Assembly (NCBI GenBank): GCA_028282465.1
Contig: JANQHX010000024.1
Span: 1-64,000 of the forward strand
Direction: 5' to 3'
From: Gynuella sp.
Lineage (GTDB): Bacteria > Pseudomonadota > Gammaproteobacteria > Pseudomonadales > Natronospirillaceae
Length of the DNA stretch: 64,000 nt
In this document: in pieces, positions 56,072 to 64,000 of the stretch
Layout of the letters: every line of letters begins with the position of its first letter
How positions within the stretch are numbered: position 1 is the stretch's first letter
Made by a program: the position numbers and the translations under genes
The notes under the pieces: generated by a model
Databases searched by the model: none
The model's input: only the letters and a program-made list of their open reading frames with translations
Told to the model about the DNA's origin: nothing

Positions 56072-57013
56072 TTAATTCTTAAAGAGCTCAGCTTTGATTT
56101 CTGAAGGAAGTTTCAAAGTACGAATCCTATCAAAAAGCGTCTCTGCCTCGGGGTAAGTCTCTTTCAAGAAGCTCAACCATTGTTTTAGACGACCACCCAC
56201 ATATCGTTCGGGCATTTCGCTTAGCATGTCTTCAAATATTTTTAAAACCAGCTCCCTAATCTCTTTCCAGCTCAAAGCCGTTTTTTGTTGCCCAGCTACA
56301 CTAGCTTTGATCATGGCACCCAGGTTTGGGTTATAAACCACACCACGACCCACCATAATTTGTTGGCAACCACTTTCATTTCTGCATCGATGGTAATCAT
56401 TCACTGAAAACACATCGCCGTTCGCAACAACAGGTATGTCTAATCTGTCCTGTATCTTCTTAATCCAACCCCAATGTGCAGGAGGTCGATAACCTTCTAC
56501 TTTGGTTCTACCATGAACAGTAAGGGCACAGGCTCCGGCACTTTGAATAGCAGCCGCGTTTTCAAAAGTTAAGGAGGTGTCTTCATAACCTAAGCGCATT
56601 TTTGCAGATACGGTTTGATTGGCAGGCACTGCATTTCTGACTGCCTTTACAACCTTATAAATAGTCTCAGGCTCTTTCAATAAGACTGCACCACCTTTGC
56701 TTTTATTGACTGTCTTGGATGGGCAGCCAAAATTTAAGTCTACTCCGTGTGATCCTAGCTCAATTGCTTTTAAGGCATTCTCTGCCATTGCTTCGGGGTG
56801 GTTTCCTAACAACTGGATTCTTATGGGTGTTTGGTTGCAGTAACCTTGATTGTTTAATTCAGGTGCTCTTTGAAGAAAGCTTTTAGCTGGTAGTTTGCGG
56901 TCAACCACTCTCACGAACTCGGTGATCACTAAATCAAACCCGCCTTGTGCCGTCACAATATTTCTTAAAAAGTGGTCCATCAGACCTTCCATGGGGGCGA
57001 GAATTAATTTCAT
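56072..57013 (-). CDS. dusC: tRNA-dihydrouridine(16) synthase DusC
   Basis: FMN enzyme that reduces U16 in tRNA. A TIM barrel with 'LAPMEGLMDHFLRN' at the N-terminus precedes 'TEFVRVVDRKLPAKSF', which is DusC rather than DusA/B-like. 'GVDLNFGCPSKTVNKSKGGA' contains the catalytic Cys (about residue 98). FMN contacts lie in 'LTVHGRTKVEGYRPPAHW' and 'NGDVFS'. The C-terminal helical domain has 'RLKQWLSFLKETYPEAE'. The length of 313 aa is typical. It faces the tRNA cluster, ending 20 bases from it. Confidence 0.94.
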   Translation of the reverse strand: MKLILAPMEGLMDHFLRNIVTAQGGFDLVITEFVRVVDRKLPAKSFLQRAPELNNQGYCNQTPIRIQLLGNHPEAMAENALKAIELGSHGVDLNFGCPSKTVNKSKGGAVLLKEPETIYKVVKAVRNAVPANQTVSAKMRLGYEDTSLTFENAAAIQSAGACALTVHGRTKVEGYRPPAHWGWIKKIQDRLDIPVVANGDVFSVNDYHRCRNESGCQQIMVGRGVVYNPNLGAMIKASVAGQQKTALSWKEIRELVLKIFEDMLSEMPERYVGGRLKQWLSFLKETYPEAETLFDRIRTLKLPSEIKAELFKN

Positions 57014-57092
57014 GGGTTGATATGCGTTGACTAGACTAATGGGGAGCGGCAGAGTTTATTCATATTGAGAAAAAAGTGAACGCCATATTTTG

Positions 57093-57470
57093 ATGTCTTC
57101 TGTTAATAACAAAATCCTGATTGTCGATGATGAAGAAATGGTTAGGATGAATCTTGAAGCTTTTTTAGAGGACGAGGGTTTTTGCGTTCAATCATTTATT
57201 ACAGCAGAAGAAGCTTTAGTCTCTCTAATGAACTTTCAGCCTGCACTGGCCGTTGTGGATATTAGGCTTCCGGGTATGGACGGTGCAAATTTTATTGCTA
57301 ATGCTTCTGAAACGATGAGTTCACTTAAATTCATTATTCATACAGGCTCGTTAGAATTCTCTTTGAATGAAGATTTAAAGCGTCTTGGGATAGTGCCTGA
57401 TCAAATATTATTCAAGCCATTAAGAGATATGAATGATTTGTTGTTGTTGGCAAATAAGCTTTTGAATTAA
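57093..57470 (+). CDS. Stand-alone response-regulator receiver protein
   Basis: Single receiver domain of 125 aa with no output domain, CheY-like in size. The acidic pair lies in 'KILIVDDEEMVRMNLEAF' (about 7-24). The phospho-acceptor Asp lies in 'LAVVDIRLPGMDGANF' (about residue 54), a Thr in 'IIHTGS', and a Lys in 'ILFKPLRDMNDL' (about 110). The ATG at 57093 is preferred to the overlapping TTG at 57090. No kinase is adjacent. It may signal by protein contact or act in a phosphorelay. Confidence 0.82.
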   Translation: MSSVNNKILIVDDEEMVRMNLEAFLEDEGFCVQSFITAEEALVSLMNFQPALAVVDIRLPGMDGANFIANASETMSSLKFIIHTGSLEFSLNEDLKRLGIVPDQILFKPLRDMNDLLLLANKLLN

Positions 57471-57677
57471 CTTAGATTTCAAACATTTTAAAATACTACT
57501 AATAATTGCGATGCTTAAAGTAATTAGGTTACAGTTCGTCGCGTTTTGAGGCTGTAAAGCTGGAAGGATTGAGAAGCATCAATACTTTCTGGCGATGTAT
57601 AAGCTGAAATAACCTAACAGATGCTGTAATTAAGCCTCTGTTCGTCTTACAAATCTGATAAAAAGGGAATCTGCAGT

Positions 57678-57917
57678 ATGTCTGAAGTTCTTCAAGAAGC
57701 TGTCGATCTGATGCTAATGGGTATGGGAACCGTGTTCGTGTTCTTGGCCTTATTGGTGGTTGGAACATCACTAATGTCCGCATTACTTAGGCGATTGCCT
57801 GCAGAACCTGAACTGAAACCTGCGGTGGCTGTGGCCTCGCCAGGTGCGCAAAATCAGGACATTGCTGCTGTTGCTGCAGCAGTAAAGGCATATCATGACG
57901 CAAATTCTGCAAAGTGA
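57678..57917 (+). CDS. oadG: Oxaloacetate decarboxylase gamma chain
   Basis: Small membrane subunit that anchors the alpha chain and helps assemble the Na+-pumping oxaloacetate decarboxylase. One hydrophobic helix (about 13-35, 'MLMGMGTVFVFLALLVVGTS') precedes a Pro/Ala-rich tail ending 'DIAAVAAAVKAYHDANSAK', the typical C-terminus. The length of 79 aa is right. AAGGGA lies 9 bases upstream. It is first of the oadGAB operon, 36 bases before oadA. Confidence 0.92.
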   Translation: MSEVLQEAVDLMLMGMGTVFVFLALLVVGTSLMSALLRRLPAEPELKPAVAVASPGAQNQDIAAVAAAVKAYHDANSAK

Positions 57918-57953
57918 TAGAGAAGCAAACCAATAACAAAAGGCTTTGATCCC

Positions 57954-59753
57954 ATGTCTGAATCCAAGAATCCGGTAAAAATTACCGATGTGGTGTTGCG
58001 TGACGCTCACCAGTCCCTATTCGCTACCCGCATGCGCATCGACGATATGTTGCCAATCGCTGAAAAACTTGACGAGATTGGTTACTGGTCATTAGAAACT
58101 TGGGGCGGTGCAACTTTTGACTCCTGTATTCGTTTCCTCGGAGAAGATCCTTGGGAAAGATTAAGAGAGCTAAAAAAGGTTACCCCAAACACTAAACATC
58201 AAATGTTGTTTAGAGGTCAAAATATTTTAGGTTATCGCCATTATGCCGATGACGTTGTTGATAAATTTGTTGAACGAGCTGTAGCTAACGGCATGGATGT
58301 TTTTCGTATCTTCGATGCGATGAATGATCCTAGAAACATGATGCAGGCTCTTAAGGCTGTTAAAAAGCAAGGTGCTCATGGTCAAGCAACACTCTCATAT
58401 ACAACTAGCCCGGTTCACAATCCTGAAACCTGGTCTAAGTTAGCTCAAGAACTTGCTGACATGGGAGCTGACTCCCTAGCAATTAAAGACATGTCAGGAA
58501 TTCTTAACCCCTATGAAGGTTATGAGATGATCTCCGCCTTAAAGAAAGCGGTTGATATTCCAATAGCATTGCATTGTCACGCAACCGCAGGCCTTTCATC
58601 CATGACCATCATGAAGGCTATAGAAGCGGGTATTGATCATGTTGATACTTCGATCTCGTCAATGTCTATGACTTATGGTCACTCTCCAACAGAGTCGATT
58701 TGCGCCGCACTCAAAGGTACTGATAGAGACCCGGGCCTTGATATCAAAAAGCTAGAAGATATTGCTGCCTACTTCCGTGGTGTACGTAAGAAATATGCGA
58801 AATGGGAAGGCGCATTAAAGGGTGTTGATTCCAGAATTCTTACCGCCCAAGTTCCTGGCGGCATGCTCACCAATATGGAAAACCAATTAAAAGACCAAGG
58901 TGCAGCAGATAAGTTTGATGACGTGTTGCAAGAAATTCCACGAGTTCGTGAGGACCTTGGATTCATTCCATTGGTTACGCCAACGTCACAAATTGTTGGT
59001 ACCCAGGCTGTCCTTAATGTTCTGACAGGTGAGCGTTACAAATCAATTTCGAAAGAAACTCAGGGTATTTTGAAAGGCGAGTATGGTGCTGCACCAGCTG
59101 CCATGAACAAAGAATTGCAAGACAGAGTGTTAGAGGGTGCAGATCCTATCACTTGTCGACCCGCTGATTTACTTGAGCCAGAAGTTGATAAATTAACTGC
59201 AGAGCTTGAAGGAAAAGCGAAAGAGGAAGGTTTCGACCTAGCGGACGCCGTAATTGATGACGTACTAACTTACGCTCTATTTCCTCAGGTCGGTCTGAAG
59301 TTTTTGAAGAACCGTGGTAATCCTGATGCATTTGAGCCCGCTCCAAAAGCTGAAGCACCTAAAGCTGCTGCATCCGGTTCTGTTGGTGGCACTTATACCG
59401 TTGCTCTGAATGGACAGTCCTATGTCGCTGAAGTAACTGAATCTGGCAAGGTAAAAGTCTCAATTAATGGCAGTAATTACATGCTGGATGTGAGCGAGGG
59501 CGGTGAAGTTGATGCCTCTGCTTCTGCTGCTTCATCATCAAGTGGTGAATCGGTGCCAGCACCTTTGGCTGGAAATATCTTCAAAATCGTTGCGCAACCT
59601 GGTCAGCAAGTTGCTGAAGGAGACACACTGTTGGTGTTGGAAGCGATGAAGATGGAAACTGAAGTGAGTGCCCCTCGCGCTGGTACTGTTGGTCAAATCC
59701 TTGTGAAAGAAGGCGACGCAGTGAAAGTTGGCGATGCCCTGCTAACTCTCTAA
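57954..59753 (+). CDS. oadA: Oxaloacetate decarboxylase alpha chain (biotin carrier)
   Basis: Carboxyltransferase that moves CO2 from oxaloacetate to biotin. The pyruvate-carboxylase-like TIM barrel has '[19 protein letters not shown]' (about 10-28), '[20 protein letters not shown]', '[16 protein letters not shown]' and the metal-binding '[10 protein letters not shown]'. A conserved carboxylase domain follows. After an Ala/Pro linker comes a biotinyl domain with '[12 protein letters not shown]', in which Lys566 carries biotin. The length of 599 aa is typical. The gene is between oadG and oadB. Confidence 0.97.
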   Translation: MSESKNPVKITDVVLRDAHQSLFATRMRIDDMLPIAEKLDEIGYWSLETWGGATFDSCIRFLGEDPWERLRELKKVTPNTKHQMLFRGQNILGYRHYADDVVDKFVERAVANGMDVFRIFDAMNDPRNMMQALKAVKKQGAHGQATLSYTTSPVHNPETWSKLAQELADMGADSLAIKDMSGILNPYEGYEMISALKKAVDIPIALHCHATAGLSSMTIMKAIEAGIDHVDTSISSMSMTYGHSPTESICAALKGTDRDPGLDIKKLEDIAAYFRGVRKKYAKWEGALKGVDSRILTAQVPGGMLTNMENQLKDQGAADKFDDVLQEIPRVREDLGFIPLVTPTSQIVGTQAVLNVLTGERYKSISKETQGILKGEYGAAPAAMNKELQDRVLEGADPITCRPADLLEPEVDKLTAELEGKAKEEGFDLADAVIDDVLTYALFPQVGLKFLKNRGNPDAFEPAPKAEAPKAAASGSVGGTYTVALNGQSYVAEVTESGKVKVSINGSNYMLDVSEGGEVDASASAASSSSGESVPAPLAGNIFKIVAQPGQQVAEGDTLLVLEAMKMETEVSAPRAGTVGQILVKEGDAVKVGDALLTL

Positions 59754-59763
59754 GGGGATCACC

Positions 59764-60933
59764 ATGGAAAAAATTAATATTCTGTTATCCAGCTCAGGAA
59801 TAGCAAATCTAGAATTCGGCCAGTTTGTGATGATTTTGGTTGGGCTAGGTTTGATCTTTCTCGCAATCAACAAAAAATTTGAGCCATTGCTGCTCTTACC
59901 TATTGGAATGGGAACCATCTTGGTAAATATTCCAGAAGCTGGGTTTTATGTCACTCCAGTGCTTGATGAAGCTGGAAATGTTTTGGAAGAAGGCAGTGGT
60001 CTGCTTTATTACATTTTCCACCTGGGAATTGGCACCGGTATGTTCCCACTCATTATTTTTATGGGTGTTGGGGCAATGACCGACTTTGGGCCATTATTGG
60101 CTAACCCAAAAACCCTGTTCCTGGGTGCCGCGGCTCAATTTGGTATTTTTGCTACGGTACTAGGCGCAGTTGTTTTAAGCTCAACTGGGTTTGTCGATTA
60201 TTCCATTATGCAAGCCGCTGCTATTGGAATTATTGGCGGTGCTGATGGCCCGACTTCAATTTATGTGGCTTCTCAATTGGCACCGGAAATACTGGGAGCC
60301 ATTGCAGTGTCAGCCTATAGCTACATGGCTCTGGTACCCTTGATTCAGCCACCCATTATGAAAGCTCTAACCAGTAAAAAGGAAAGAGCCATCGTAATGA
60401 CTCAATTGAGGCCTGTTTCAAAGCGAGAAAAAATAGTTTTTCCTCTAGTGGTTCTAATTTTAGTTGCGTTTTTCTTACCAGATGCAGCACCTCTATTGGG
60501 GATGTTCTGTTTCGGAAACCTAATGAAAGAGTCTGGGGTTGTGGAGCGACTGAGCGATACCGCCCAAAATGCTTTGATTAACATTGTGACCATATTTTTA
60601 GGGTTGGGCGTGGGTTCGAAGATGAGTGCTGAAGCGTTTTTGAATCTAGAGACCTTGGGCATTTTAATCCTAGGCCTTGTAGCATTCTGCATAGGTACAG
60701 CAACTGGTGTGTTGATGGGTAAAATAATGTCCAAATTCAGCAAAACACCTATCAACCCGCTAATTGGATCAGCAGGTGTATCCGCAGTGCCTATGGCTGC
60801 CCGTGTGTCTAACAAGGTTGGATTAGAAGCAAATAATCAAAACTTCTTGTTGATGCATGCAATGGGGCCAAATGTTGCCGGTGTGATTGGTTCTGCAGTG
60901 GCTGCAGGTGTGATGCTGAGCTACTTCTCTTAA
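59764..60933 (+). CDS. oadB: Oxaloacetate decarboxylase beta chain (Na+ pump)
   Basis: Integral membrane subunit that decarboxylates carboxybiotin and exports Na+. The signature '[20 protein letters not shown]' carries the key Asp161 of the Na+/proton site. A second hairpin with '[17 protein letters not shown]' precedes '[17 protein letters not shown]' and a conserved C-terminus '[20 protein letters not shown]'. About eleven membrane segments are expected. The length of 389 aa is close to family size. GGGGATC precedes the ATG, 10 bases after oadA. It ends the operon. Confidence 0.97.
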   Translation: MEKINILLSSSGIANLEFGQFVMILVGLGLIFLAINKKFEPLLLLPIGMGTILVNIPEAGFYVTPVLDEAGNVLEEGSGLLYYIFHLGIGTGMFPLIIFMGVGAMTDFGPLLANPKTLFLGAAAQFGIFATVLGAVVLSSTGFVDYSIMQAAAIGIIGGADGPTSIYVASQLAPEILGAIAVSAYSYMALVPLIQPPIMKALTSKKERAIVMTQLRPVSKREKIVFPLVVLILVAFFLPDAAPLLGMFCFGNLMKESGVVERLSDTAQNALINIVTIFLGLGVGSKMSAEAFLNLETLGILILGLVAFCIGTATGVLMGKIMSKFSKTPINPLIGSAGVSAVPMAARVSNKVGLEANNQNFLLMHAMGPNVAGVIGSAVAAGVMLSYFS

Positions 60934-60952
60934 GGTCATTCAATTTAAATGG

Positions 60953-61039
60953 AGGGTGATTAGGCTGTTATTTTGAGTGTTCACAATAAACCATGAAAAA
61001 TTAAGGTTTATTGTGCTACCCAGCAGTCTTAATCACCCT
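60953..61039 (+). repeat. Nested inverted repeats between oadB and zorA
   Basis: An outer stem, AGGGTGATTA (60953-60962) with TAATCACCCT (61030-61039), encloses a partial stem, GCTG (60964-60967) with CAGC (61021-61024). Inside is a perfect 11-bp stem, CACAATAAACC (60982-60992) with GGTTTATTGTG (61005-61015). A T-rich tract follows at about 61047-61056, so it could end oadB transcription. Its size and nesting exceed a plain terminator. Confidence 0.7.
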
Positions 61040-61192
61040 TACTAATCCTTTTTATTTCCTGCAGCCCTTTATTGCCAAGGTCTTGGTAATTTCAGCGTTC
61101 TTTTTCTGTAAGAATTATTATCTTCCTGTAATTCCCAGCTAAACTTTTAAAATCAATAAGCAAAATATAACTGAGATTTTGAAAGTAAACTC

Positions 61193-62431
61193 ATGCAGAT
61201 GCTGGAGCAGTTTTCGACATTAAGTCTTGTCTTGATGGGGGTTATTACCCTCCTAACCTTTTATTTCCATGGCCCAGTGTTTTCAGTTCATACAGCCCAT
61301 AACGCACCTAGCATTCTGACCAGTTTGGGAATATTTGGTACCTTCCTGGGTGTTGCTGCGGGCTTGATGAATTTCGACACTTCAAATATTCAAGCCAGTG
61401 TTCCTGGATTAATCGAAGGCCTCAAAACAGCCTTTTGGACTTCAATTGCGGGTTTGGCAGGAGCACTCACCATTAAATTCAGGTGGGCCTTGGTCGCTAT
61501 CTCCCATGGCAACCAAACTCGAAAACAGGGTGCGACACTTGAAGACATTGTGTCAGCGATGGATAGAGTGTCAGAGCAAATGACTCTTGAAGGTGATAGG
61601 CACTATGCAACTGAATTAATTCGGCTGACGACTGACAACACCGAAAATTTAAAACTAATGCAAAGCTCCCTTAAAACTTACCAACAAGAAATGACGGATG
61701 CAAACACAGAAGCTTTGATGTCAGCGTTGGACAAGGTAATGAGAGATTTTAATACGGAGATTGATCAACAATATGGTCAAAACTTTCGCTTATTAAATCA
61801 ATCTGTAGGCCAAATGAAATCCTGGCAGGAACAAAATATTGAATTAATTAATGACCTGGTCGATAAGCAAAGAGTGAGTGCAGAGGCAATGCAAGAAGCC
61901 ACATCTGCGTTCAGTACATTGGTGGGACAAACCCATGCATTTAGTGAAGTCGCATCTAATATGGACACCATGCTCAGTGGCCTTAAAGACCAAAGCTCAA
62001 ACATAGGTGACTTTCTCGGCAAACTTTCAACACTAGTTATTGAAGCGCAAGACGGATTGCCAGATTTGGAAAAACGAATCGCAAAACTGACCGTTATCTT
62101 AAAAGACAGTGTTGAGCAAAGTCAGCAAGAATTAACAAGCTCACTCACAAGTGTTTCCAAAGAGCTGACCGATACAGTAAGCCAAGTAAATAAAAATTTG
62201 ACCCATGCAGTTAAAGAATCTCAGGATCTGGTTAATTCACAGTTGAATGATCTATTTAGCCAGAATACCAGAGCGATTCATGATTTAGACAAAGCTATGG
62301 AAGCGGAAATGGCAAAAGCATTGAAGACATTTGGTTATCAATTGACTGCGTTGTCCGAAAAATTTGTGAATGACTACACCCCGTTAACAGACAAACTTCA
62401 GGATTTAATCAGAGTTGCTGAGCAGTCATGA
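61193..62431 (+). CDS. zorA: ZorA-like MotA/ExbB-family motor protein with long coiled-coil tail
   Basis: Predicted inner-membrane ion-channel subunit of a ZorAB-type motor. Hydrophobic segments lie at about 8-25, 40-60 ('ILTSLGIFGTFLGVAAGLM') and 76-102 ('GLKTAFWTSIAGLAGALTIK'). The latter two are the MotA/TolQ/ExbB core and read like ZorA. After about residue 110 follow roughly 300 residues of polar, heptad-like helix, a cytoplasmic tail as in ZorA, which MotA, TolQ and ExbB lack. At 412 aa it is shorter than type I ZorA (about 700), nearer the type II size. Its stop overlaps the zorB start (ATGA). The ribosome site is weak. No flagellar, Tol or Ton genes are adjacent. Confidence 0.78.
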   Translation: MQMLEQFSTLSLVLMGVITLLTFYFHGPVFSVHTAHNAPSILTSLGIFGTFLGVAAGLMNFDTSNIQASVPGLIEGLKTAFWTSIAGLAGALTIKFRWALVAISHGNQTRKQGATLEDIVSAMDRVSEQMTLEGDRHYATELIRLTTDNTENLKLMQSSLKTYQQEMTDANTEALMSALDKVMRDFNTEIDQQYGQNFRLLNQSVGQMKSWQEQNIELINDLVDKQRVSAEAMQEATSAFSTLVGQTHAFSEVASNMDTMLSGLKDQSSNIGDFLGKLSTLVIEAQDGLPDLEKRIAKLTVILKDSVEQSQQELTSSLTSVSKELTDTVSQVNKNLTHAVKESQDLVNSQLNDLFSQNTRAIHDLDKAMEAEMAKALKTFGYQLTALSEKFVNDYTPLTDKLQDLIRVAEQS

Positions 62432-63129
62432 TTTTTGATGAAGAAGAATACGTTGAACAAGAAGAACATTGGGTTTCAGTCAGTGATTTAATGGCTGGCC
62501 TCATGATGGTCTTCCTGCTGGTCGCCATTATCTTCATGGTTAATGTTGAGATCGAACGAAATAAAATAAGAAACGTAGCAATCCTATACGATCACTTACG
62601 TACCGATTTATATGAAGATTTGGTTCGCGAATTTGATAAGGATTTAGCCGCCTGGGGCGCGGAGATTGACGAAGACTTAAGTTTTCGATTTAGCCGATCT
62701 GATCTCTTGTTTGATCGTGGAGACACAAACCTAAAGGCTGAATTTCAAGCCATTTTGAAAAATTTTTTTCCAAGGTATTTATCTATTATCACTTCAGAAA
62801 AATATCGTCATGATATATCTGAAGTGAGAATTGAAGGTCATACTTCAAGTATTTGGAGCGGTGAAACAGAGGACAACGCCTACATATTAAATATGGAACT
62901 GTCACAGTCTCGCACAAGAAGTGCGCTGGCTTTCTTAATGGCTCTTCCTGAGGTTCAGCAAGAAAAAGTTTGGCTTAAGCAGAATCTAACAGCCAATGGT
63001 TTGTCATCTTCCAAACCGGTTATCAGTAGTACAGGATTGGAAGATGCGGATAGAAGTCGAAGAGTTGAATTTAGGTTAAGAACCGACGCTGATTCCAGAA
63101 TTGCCACCATTCTTGAAGGTACCAGCTAA
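62428..63129 (+). CDS. zorB: ZorB-like MotB/OmpA-family motor protein
   Basis: Predicted partner of the ZorA-like channel. A short cytoplasmic start precedes a single membrane helix (about 17-38, 'SVSDLMAGLMMVFLLVAIIF'), with Asp20 at the position of the ion-binding Asp of MotB/ZorB. A periplasmic OmpA-like peptidoglycan-binding domain (about 85-225) contains 'VRIEGHTSS' (about 133-141), 'LSQSRTRSALAFL' and 'DADRSRRVEFRLRT' (about 206-219). The length of 233 aa matches ZorB. It overlaps the upstream gene by 4 bases and directly abuts the next gene (TAA then ATG), so all three should be translated together. Confidence 0.8.
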   Translation: MIFDEEEYVEQEEHWVSVSDLMAGLMMVFLLVAIIFMVNVEIERNKIRNVAILYDHLRTDLYEDLVREFDKDLAAWGAEIDEDLSFRFSRSDLLFDRGDTNLKAEFQAILKNFFPRYLSIITSEKYRHDISEVRIEGHTSSIWSGETEDNAYILNMELSQSRTRSALAFLMALPEVQQEKVWLKQNLTANGLSSSKPVISSTGLEDADRSRRVEFRLRTDADSRIATILEGTS

Positions 63130-63615
63130 ATGGATTTGCCAGATTTTTTAGAGTTTGAACCTTTCAATAACCTAAGAAGTAAAATGGGCACCAAAGAATT
63201 GGGTAATTTTGAATTTTTTGATCCAAGCCTTCATTTGACTGGCGAAGAGCGGTCAAGGCTTTCTCGGCAAGGCATTGAGGTTTCTAAAAAAAGTGTTCGG
63301 TTATTGAGTGATCATAGCTTGGCTTACAAAAACAGCAGGGTGGTGGTGTTACACGATAACAAAATTCATTTAAGCAACTGCAATACCTTCAATTCAGAGA
63401 AGCTATTAATAGCTACCCACTCGCGGGCAGTGGCAGATGCATCGGTATGTCACCAATGTTTGCATGCGCTCAGGTACAAAGGGTTTGATGCTTTTAAAGC
63501 TCGTAAAGCAGCCTATAGCCAAGAGGTTTCAGAAAATTTTAATTTGGAACAATTCTTCGAGGAATATCCTCGATACCCGGTAGATTCTCAGGATATGACG
63601 TTACATTTTCTGTAA
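63130..63615 (+). CDS. Unrecognised Cys/His protein coupled to zorAB-like genes
   Basis: I do not recognise a named family. 161 aa, no signal peptide or membrane segment, so probably cytoplasmic, where the ZorA tail would reach. An N-terminal 'EFFDPSLHLTGEERSRLSRQ' (about 28-47) precedes a possible zinc module, His80-x3-Cys84 ('KIHLSNC') and Cys107-x2-Cys110 ('VCHQCLHALRYKGF'), which resembles a treble-clef knuckle. A helical C-terminus (about 115-150) is followed by a short tail. No HNH, helicase or other Zorya effector motif is seen. It starts on the base after the zorB stop, so co-translation is very likely. The 3' end overlaps the convergent kinase frame by 77 bases. Confidence 0.75.
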   Translation: MDLPDFLEFEPFNNLRSKMGTKELGNFEFFDPSLHLTGEERSRLSRQGIEVSKKSVRLLSDHSLAYKNSRVVVLHDNKIHLSNCNTFNSEKLLIATHSRAVADASVCHQCLHALRYKGFDAFKARKAAYSQEVSENFNLEQFFEEYPRYPVDSQDMTLHFL

Positions 63616-64000
63616 TTAGGTTTAGGTCATAATTACAGTCGGGTTTCGGCAAACGGATCACAAATCGACAACCATGGTTTGGTCCATTATCTATTGTTAT
63701 CGTTCCCTTGTGATGACTAGTGATAATAAAGTAACTAACAGACAATCCTAAGCCCGTACCTCTACCTACTTCCTTTGTGGTAAAGAATGGTTCAAATACA
63801 TGGCGACGAATATCCTCAGGTATCCCAGGTCCATTATCAGACACACTGACTTCGACCCAATAAGGTTGAGGTTGAATTTTTATTTGAATTTTCGGGTTAG
63901 GAATTTTAACTGGGCTTTCAGCAATTGCCTGATAAGCATTCTTAATTAGATTCATGAAGACTTGCTCAAGCTCAGCGCTACTGCCAATAATTTCAGGTAC
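63539..64000 (-). CDS. Sensor histidine kinase, C-terminal part (cut by the window edge)
   Basis: The reading frame is open to the right edge, so only the last 153 or so residues are seen. An N box '[16 protein letters not shown]' lies just inside the edge. The G1 box is '[20 protein letters not shown]', the F box 'FFTTKEVG', and the G2 box '[10 protein letters not shown]'. These define a HATPase_c domain of a PAS-type or orphan kinase. A Pro-rich tail of about 35 residues follows. The tail overlaps the end of the zor-linked gene by 77 bases on the opposite strand. The sensor input lies outside the window. Confidence 0.88.
   Translation of the reverse strand, partial: VPEIIGSSAELEQVFMNLIKNAYQAIAESPVKIPNPKIQIKIQPQPYWVEVSVSDNGPGIPEDIRRHVFEPFFTTKEVGRGTGLGLSVSYFIITSHHKGTITIDNGPNHGCRFVIRLPKPDCNYDLNLITENVTSYPENLPGIEDIPRRIVPN

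Noticed and set aside
60402-60815. 137-residue open frame antisense to oadB
   Set aside because: Mirror of a hydrophobic membrane gene; no start signal and no recognisable domain.
60993-61004. ATG-AAA-AAT-TAA mini reading frame in the hairpin loop
   Set aside because: Three codons with no ribosome site; most likely chance in an A-rich loop.
61193-63129. Reading the motor pair as flagellar stators (MotAB/PomAB) or TolQR/ExbBD
   Set aside because: MotA has four helices and no roughly 300-residue tail; TolQ and ExbB lack such a tail, and TolR/ExbD lack an OmpA-like domain. The pair fits ZorAB better.
61193-63615. Calling the cassette a complete type I or type II Zorya system
   Set aside because: No ZorC, ZorD (helicase-type) or ZorE (HNH) gene is present within the window; the third protein matches none of them by visible motifs.

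Overview
The window looks like a chromosomal segment of a marine gammaproteobacterium close to the Oceanospirillales/Pseudomonadales. This is inferred from gene order and family content: pilS-pilR next to a minor pilin gene, lptD-surA-pdxA-rsmA-apaH, surE-pcm-...-nlpD-rpoS-fdxA-mutS-pncC-recA-recX-alaS-lysC-csrA-tRNA, a DjlA co-chaperone, and an oxaloacetate decarboxylase sodium pump. I cannot name the genus. No insertion sequence, integrase, prophage or CRISPR array was found. Nearly all genes are intact and densely packed.

Layout. 1-2.1 kb: flagellar outer-membrane genes flgP and flgT behind a sigma28-like promoter and a structured leader. 2.1-8.9 kb (minus strand): envelope/RNA cluster lptD-surA-pdxA-rsmA-apaH followed by creA; apaG is missing. 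8.9-13.6 kb: djlA, a DUF3530 gene, rpe-gph and a degenerate Ycf46-like AAA+ gene. 13.7-17.3 kb (minus): pilS-pilR and a pilin-like gene. 17.4-24.4 kb: nadE, bamD, rluD-pgeF-clpB (clpB with a sigma32-like promoter). 24.7-28.6 kb: accessory genes, namely an orphan outer-membrane protein, a MocR/PdxR regulator divergent from a PNPOx-like flavoprotein with direct-repeat operators, and an AEC permease. 29-38.7 kb: ilvIH, a DUF1631 gene, a tandem pair of DnaQ-fold proteins (one apparently dead), chrA, a TPR gene, a PilZ gene and an orphan DctP. 38.8-55.6 kb: the core block ftsB-ispD-ispF-truD-surE-pcm-popT-nlpD-rpoS, fdxA, mutS, pncC, recA (LexA box), recX, alaS, lysC, csrA. 55.7-57.5 kb: tRNA-Ser, two identical tRNA-Arg, dusC and a lone receiver protein. 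57.7-60.9 kb: oadGAB. 61.2-63.6 kb: a three-gene cassette of ZorA-like and ZorB-like ion-driven motor proteins plus a small unrecognised Cys/His protein. 63.5-64 kb: the C-terminal part of a histidine kinase that runs off the right edge.

The best candidate for an undescribed system is the 61.2-63.6 kb cassette. It has the motor half of a Zorya anti-phage system, translationally coupled to a 161-residue protein with an H-x3-C...C-x2-C pattern. The known Zorya effectors (ZorC/ZorD or ZorE) are not in the window. Other items worth checking are the degenerate AAA+ protein, the live/dead exonuclease-like pair, a CsrA-type GGA hairpin in the csrA leader, the MocR direct repeats, and hairpins that overlap ribosome binding sites upstream of chrA and the pilin gene.
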